From Umezawaea sp049997955 (lineage in GTDB: Bacteria; Actinomycetota; Actinomycetes; Mycobacteriales; Pseudonocardiaceae), in assembly GCA_049997955.1 (NCBI GenBank), contig JAEBDY010000025.1:1-64000 (forward strand): a stretch of 64,000 nucleotides of DNA, read 5' to 3'. Position numbers and translations under genes: made by a program. Below, piece after piece: positions 60,509 through 64,000 of the stretch (the first letter of the stretch is position 1; each line of letters starts with the position of its first letter). The notes beneath the pieces were generated by a model that ran no database searches, was not told the origin of the DNA, and saw only the letters and a list, made by a program, of their open reading frames with translations.

Positions 60509-61631
60509 CGTACACGATCCCGCCGGGACCGCTCGCCACGGAGCCGTCCACGTCGTAGCGCTTGGTGCGCAACCAGATCGTCTCGAACTGGGCGCGCGGG
60601 TAGACGCGGCGGACGGTCTCGTTGGAACTCGACGCCGGGTCGTTGGCGATCACGTCCCCCGCCTCGGTGAAGCCGACGACGACCATGATGTGGCCCGCGG
60701 TGCCGTACCCCGCGCCGTCGAGTTCGCGCTCGTGGAACGACTGCGACGTGATCACCGGGACGCCGCGGGCGATGAACGCCTCCAGCTCGGTCAGCGAACG
60801 CAGGCGCGTGACGTGGCCGCGCAGGCCGTAGGCCGCGGCGTACGCGGTGTTGAAGGGCCAGTTCCCGGCGCCCTCGTAGCCGTGGTCGTAGGTGTGCTTC
60901 GCGGCGTGCTCGACACGGGGGTCGGGCAGGCTCGGGTCGAGATCTCCCGGGGCCGGTCCGCGACCCCAGAACTCGACCACCATCGCCGTGGACGTGGGGC
61001 TGCACAACGCTTCCCCGCCCTCGTGCACGTTCTGCGAGTACCGCGGGACGGGCAGTTCCACACCGCGCGCCGGACCGGGCGCGCTGGGCCGCACGGTGAA
61101 GGTGTCGGGCACGGCGGACGCCATCGCACCGGCCATCAGCAGCGTCGGCGTCACCGCGGCGCCCGTCGCGCGGTACAGCGTGACCCGGAGCTGGAACCCC
61201 TGCTGCGCCCGGCCTTCCGCGGCCTGGAACGTGTCCACGTCGACGCGCCCGTGCTCGTCCGACTGCCCCGACACGGTCGTGCGCCGGATGTCCGCGTCGC
61301 CGAAAGCCCAGCGCCCCATGACGTACCAGTCCGTCTCGGGCCCGCGCAGGTCGACGCGGATCCACGTCCCCGTTGGCGTGTCGGCGTTCCACGACGGGAC
61401 GATCTGCGTCGCGCCGAAGCCCGTGGTGTGCACGGGCGAGGTCCAGCGGGCGTAGTCGTAGCCGTCCTCCAGACCGATCGGCTGATCGATCACCAGGCCG
61501 TTCGACGCCGGGCGCACGCCCTCGGAGACGCCCGTGGCGAAGTCTGCGGCCGAGCGCCACTCGTGGTGGTCGACGTGCGAGTCCGCGATCGGCGTGAGCA
61601 TCGCGGCTCCCATCAGCAGGACAGCGAACAC
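60486..61631 (-). CDS. Secreted C39-family peptidase
   Basis: 381 residues from GTG 61631; GTG 61637 lies within the GGAGG ribosome-binding site. Signal peptide about 1-18. A beta-rich N-terminal half (about 20-185) precedes a papain-like C39 domain with Cys in ALCSPTSTAMVVEFW, His in AGHIMVVVGF and Asp in IANDPAS. Stand-alone secreted C39 proteins are common in actinomycetes; substrate unknown. No bacteriocin genes nearby. Confidence 0.88.
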   Translation of the reverse strand: MFAVLLMGAAMLTPIADSHVDHHEWRSAADFATGVSEGVRPASNGLVIDQPIGLEDGYDYARWTSPVHTTGFGATQIVPSWNADTPTGTWIRVDLRGPETDWYVMGRWAFGDADIRRTTVSGQSDEHGRVDVDTFQAAEGRAQQGFQLRVTLYRATGAAVTPTLLMAGAMASAVPDTFTVRPSAPGPARGVELPVPRYSQNVHEGGEALCSPTSTAMVVEFWGRGPAPGDLDPSLPDPRVEHAAKHTYDHGYEGAGNWPFNTAYAAAYGLRGHVTRLRSLTELEAFIARGVPVITSQSFHERELDGAGYGTAGHIMVVVGFTEAGDVIANDPASSSNETVRRVYPRAQFETIWLRTKRYDVDGSVASGPGGIVYVIEPPTG

Positions 61632-61732
61632 GGCCACCTCCGGTCAGTCACCTGGTCACACGGTAGCGAGGTTGGCGGAAACCAACCAACCGAGCGCGGG
61701 AAACCTGTCCGACTTGTTGGCTTCATTGGCCG

Positions 61733-61779
61733 TTGACACGGCGCTGGTTGCCGCGCAACTCTGTGAGAGCGCTCTCACA
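61733..61779 (+). promoter_or_regulatory. GH64 promoter and CebR/LacI-type operator
   Basis: -35 TTGACA (61733-61738), 17-bp spacer, weak -10 CAACTC (61756-61761). TGTGAGAGCGCTCTCACA (61762-61779) is a perfect 18-bp palindrome sharing the AGCGCT centre of the CebR/MalR operators (TGGGAGCGCTCCCA) of actinomycetes. It covers the transcription start, so repression until sugar is present is expected. Confidence 0.8.
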
Positions 61780-61805
61780 ACTCCATCCTGAGGAGGAGAA
61801 AGCCG

Positions 61806-62993
61806 ATGCACGTCAAACGCAAGCTGTTTTCCCTGTTGGCGGCCGCGGCGACGGCGGCAGCCGGGCTCACGGCCCTGGCGACCGCGGCCGAGGCCGTTCC
61901 CGCCACCATTCCGCTCACGATCACCAACAACTCGGGTCGCGGCGACCAGGTCTACGTCTACAACCTGGGCACCCAGCTCTCGACCGGGCGACAGGGCTGG
62001 GCGGACGCGAACGGCACGTTCCACGCGTGGCCCGTCGGGGGCAACCCCCCGACGGCCGCTCCGGACGCGTCGATCGCGGGACCGCGGCCGGGCCAGTCGT
62101 TGACGATCCAGATGCCGAAGTTCTCCGGCCGGGTCTACTTCTCGTACGGCCAGAAGCTGGTGTTCAAGCTGACCACGGGCGGACTCGTGCAGCCCGCCGT
62201 GCAGAACCCGTCCGACCCGAACGTCAACATCCTGTTCACCTGGTCCGAGTACACCCTGAACGACTCGGGCATCTGGCTGAACAGCACGCAGGTCGACTTC
62301 GTCTCGGCCCCGTACGCCGTCGGCGTGCGACCCGTGAGCGGCGCGACCAAGACGACCGGCAGGCTGAAGCCGGGCGGCTACAACGGGTTCTACAACGCCC
62401 TGCGCGCCCAGCCGGGAGGCTGGGCCAACCTCATCCGGACCCGTCCGGACGGCACGATCGTGCGCGCGCTCGCACCGGGCCACGGCATCGAGGCCGGGGC
62501 GCTGCCGGCCAACGTCCTGAGCGACTACGTGAACCGGGTGTGGACGAAGTACTCGTCCTCCACGCTCACCGTGACGCCGTTCGCGAACCAGCCGAACCTC
62601 AAGTACTTCGGCCGGGTCTCGGGCAACACGATGAACTTCACCAACAGCGCGGGCCAGGTCGTCACCTCGTTCCAGAAGCCCGACTCGGACAGCATCTTCG
62701 GCTGCTACAAGCTCCTGGACGCCCCGAACGACCTGGTCCGCGGCCCGATCTCGCGCACCCTGTGCGCCGGGTACAACCGCTCCACCCTGCTGACCAACCC
62801 CAACCAGCCGGACGCGAACAACTCCGGCTTCTACCTGGACAACGTGACCAACCACTACTCCAGGAAGATCCACGCGCAAATGGCCGACGGCAAGGCGTAC
62901 GGCTTCGCCTTCGACGACGTCGGCGCCCACGAGTCGCTCGTCCACGACGGCAACCCGGCCCAGGCGTACCTCACCCTCGACCCGTTCAACTAG
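61806..62993 (+). CDS. Secreted GH64 beta-1,3-glucanase
   Basis: 395 residues with AGGAGGAGA before the ATG. Signal peptide ends near AEA (about 30). Glycoside hydrolase family 64: the catalytic Glu148 in FTWSEYTL and Asp164 in STQVDFVSAPY are present, and no extra binding module follows. Family members cut laminarin and fungal beta-1,3-glucan, often to laminaripentaose. Ends DVGAHESLVHDG...LTLDPFN as in full-length enzymes. Confidence 0.95.
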   Translation: MHVKRKLFSLLAAAATAAAGLTALATAAEAVPATIPLTITNNSGRGDQVYVYNLGTQLSTGRQGWADANGTFHAWPVGGNPPTAAPDASIAGPRPGQSLTIQMPKFSGRVYFSYGQKLVFKLTTGGLVQPAVQNPSDPNVNILFTWSEYTLNDSGIWLNSTQVDFVSAPYAVGVRPVSGATKTTGRLKPGGYNGFYNALRAQPGGWANLIRTRPDGTIVRALAPGHGIEAGALPANVLSDYVNRVWTKYSSSTLTVTPFANQPNLKYFGRVSGNTMNFTNSAGQVVTSFQKPDSDSIFGCYKLLDAPNDLVRGPISRTLCAGYNRSTLLTNPNQPDANNSGFYLDNVTNHYSRKIHAQMADGKAYGFAFDDVGAHESLVHDGNPAQAYLTLDPFN

Positions 62994-63001
62994 ACCGGTG
63001 A

Positions 63002-63037
63002 ACCGCGACGCGCGGAGCCCTCTCCACGCGTCGCGGT
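63002..63037. terminator. Bidirectional terminator
   Basis: Perfect 11-bp stem (63002-63012 with 63027-63037) between GH64 and lspA; the right arm touches the lspA stop codon. Confidence 0.7.
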
Positions 63038-63543
63038 CACTTCTCGGCGGTGGCGCGGTCGTGCAGGAACGTGAGGACGACGAAGAGGACCGCGCCGCTG
63101 AAGAGGGCGATGTCGGCGATGTTGCCGACGAACCAGCCGTTGTAGTCGATGAAGTCGACGACGTGGCCGCGGGCGAAGCCGGGGTCGCGGAACAGGCGGT
63201 CCAGCAGGTGGGTGAAGGCGCCGCCCAGCAGCAGTGCCAGCGCGAGGGCGTGGGACTTCGCCTGGGGCTTGGTGGCCAGGCGGGCGAGCACCACCACGGC
63301 CACGGCGGCGAGGATCGTGAAGATCCAGGTCGAGCCGCTGCCGATGGAGAACGCGGCGCCGGGGTTGTAGAGCAGGCGGAACTGGAGGAAGTCGCCGAGC
63401 ACGGGGATCGGCGGCTTGCCGGTGAGCGCGGATTCGGCCCAGAACTTGGTCGCCTGGTCGAGCACCAGGACGACCGCCGCCACGGTCAGCACGATCGCCA
63501 GCCGACGGGACTCGGCGGGAACTGGGGTATCCGTATCCGTCAC
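63037..63543 (-). CDS. lspA: Signal peptidase II
   Basis: 168 residues from GTG 63543. Cleaves lipoprotein signal peptides in the membrane. Four helices; conserved NPGAAFSIGSG and the catalytic Asp pair in the HLLDRL and NIADIAL boxes, with VVDFID between. TACCCT ends 6 nt before the GTG and no Shine-Dalgarno sequence is present, so a leaderless start is likely. Serves lipoproteins such as those at 26042 and 40535. Confidence 0.94.
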   Translation of the reverse strand: MTDTDTPVPAESRRLAIVLTVAAVVLVLDQATKFWAESALTGKPPIPVLGDFLQFRLLYNPGAAFSIGSGSTWIFTILAAVAVVVLARLATKPQAKSHALALALLLGGAFTHLLDRLFRDPGFARGHVVDFIDYNGWFVGNIADIALFSGAVLFVVLTFLHDRATAEK

Positions 63544-63565
63544 CGGAGGAGGGTAACCGGTCCGC

Positions 63566-64000
63566 TCAGCCGGCCAGTCGGGCGATGAGCAGTGCGCGCG
63601 ACTCCGCGTCGAACGCCACCAGGCGGACGACGTCGACGTTCGTCGGGGTCGTGGTGAGGGTGTGGACCGCGACGCGGGCGGCCTCGTCGGCCGGGAAGCC
63701 GTAGGCGCCGGTCGCGATGGCCGGGAACGCGACGGTGCGCGCCCCGAGGTCGTCGGCCACCTCGAGGCAGCGGCGGTAGCAGGACGCCAGGACGGCGGCT
63801 TCGCCCTGGTCACCGTCCTCCCAGACCGGGCCGACGGTGTGGATCACGTGGCGCACGGGGCCGAGGTCGAACGCGGGTGTGGCCTTCGCGTCACCGGGGT
63901 CGCACGGCGCGATCGCGGCACCCGCCTCGGCCAGGCGAGGACCCGCGGCGCGGTGCACCGCGCCGTCCACACCGCCACCGCCCATGAGCGACTCGTTCGC
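63566..64000 (-). CDS. Macro domain protein (ADP-ribose binding), 5' end beyond window
   Basis: The 3' 145 codons are in the window; the frame continues past base 64000, so the start is not visible. The ANESLMGGGGVDGAVHRAAGP segment is the ADP-ribose-binding loop of MacroD/YmdB-type O-acetyl-ADP-ribose deacetylases, and AFPAIATGAYGFP the second loop. Likely removes ADP-ribose or O-acetyl-ADP-ribose adducts. It runs toward lspA with 22 nt between stop and lspA start. Confidence 0.92.
   Translation of the reverse strand, partial: ANESLMGGGGVDGAVHRAAGPRLAEAGAAIAPCDPGDAKATPAFDLGPVRHVIHTVGPVWEDGDQGEAAVLASCYRRCLEVADDLGARTVAFPAIATGAYGFPADEAARVAVHTLTTTPTNVDVVRLVAFDAESRALLIARLAG

Overview
The window is chromosomal DNA of a high-GC actinomycete. 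GC at third codon positions is extreme, GTG starts are common, genes often overlap by 4 nt, and a mycothiol-dependent isomerase-type protein, an actinobacterial SOS box and a Streptomyces-like CebR-type operator are present. A Pseudonocardiales member (Saccharothrix/Lentzea/Actinosynnema type) is the best guess from gene content; no 16S sequence is inside the window to confirm it. From what I recall of Mycobacterium tuberculosis, the housekeeping genes here (tyrS, mpg, argH, argR-F-D-B-J-C, pheT-pheS, an rRNA methylase, rplT-rpmI-infC, uvrA with a neighbouring MBL hydrolase) lie in one related block there, so this looks like an ancestral backbone with accessory genes inserted.

Layout. 1-0.57 kb: promoter and leader of an rRNA operon that leaves the window to the left. 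0.57-3.2 kb: tyrS, a membrane protein, mpg. 3.2-10.4 kb: arginine biosynthesis on the minus strand, argCJBDFR then argH, with argG missing; the operon starts at a leaderless promoter overlapped by an ARG box. 10.4-15.6 kb: a YtrA-type GntR regulator with an ABC transporter, a divergent O-methyltransferase/AlkD pair, and two hypothetical envelope-related genes. 15.9-19.5 kb: pheS-pheT. 19.6-26.4 kb: an acyl-CoA dehydrogenase remnant, a FadR-type regulator, and an HSP90 / giant TPR protein / lipoprotein operon. 26.4-29.2 kb: rRNA methylase, rplT, rpmI, infC with a structured leader, and DUF1844.

29.2-33.9 kb: an XRE/NB-ARC/TPR regulator upstream of a secreted subtilisin fused to a bulb-lectin domain. 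33.9-40.5 kb: a divergent catabolic cluster (RidA, IclR regulator, KDG-kinase-like PfkB kinase; PLP deaminase, D-aminoacylase, GntP permease). Its logic fits use of an N-acyl-D-amino acid, possibly N-acetyl-D-glucosaminate from oxidised chitin, by way of 2-keto-3-deoxygluconate. 40.5-45.2 kb: a repeat lipoprotein, an SRPBCC protein, a stand-alone OLD-family ATPase/TOPRIM nuclease, and a gene-free stretch of about 1 kb rich in inverted and tandem repeats. 45.2-52.8 kb: uvrA under an SOS box, a mycothiol-type isomerase, an acyltransferase, an MBL hydrolase and small proteins.

53-58.3 kb: a Tat-exported discoidin protein facing a hydantoin-racemase/NCS1-permease operon with a GntR regulator. 59-64 kb: MmcQ/YjbR protein, alpha/beta hydrolase, secreted C39 peptidase, secreted GH64 beta-1,3-glucanase under a LacI/CebR-type palindrome, lspA, and the end of a macro-domain gene. 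At least nine genes carry a TAnnnT-like hexamer 6-8 nt upstream of the start codon with no Shine-Dalgarno sequence, which suggests leaderless transcripts are common here.
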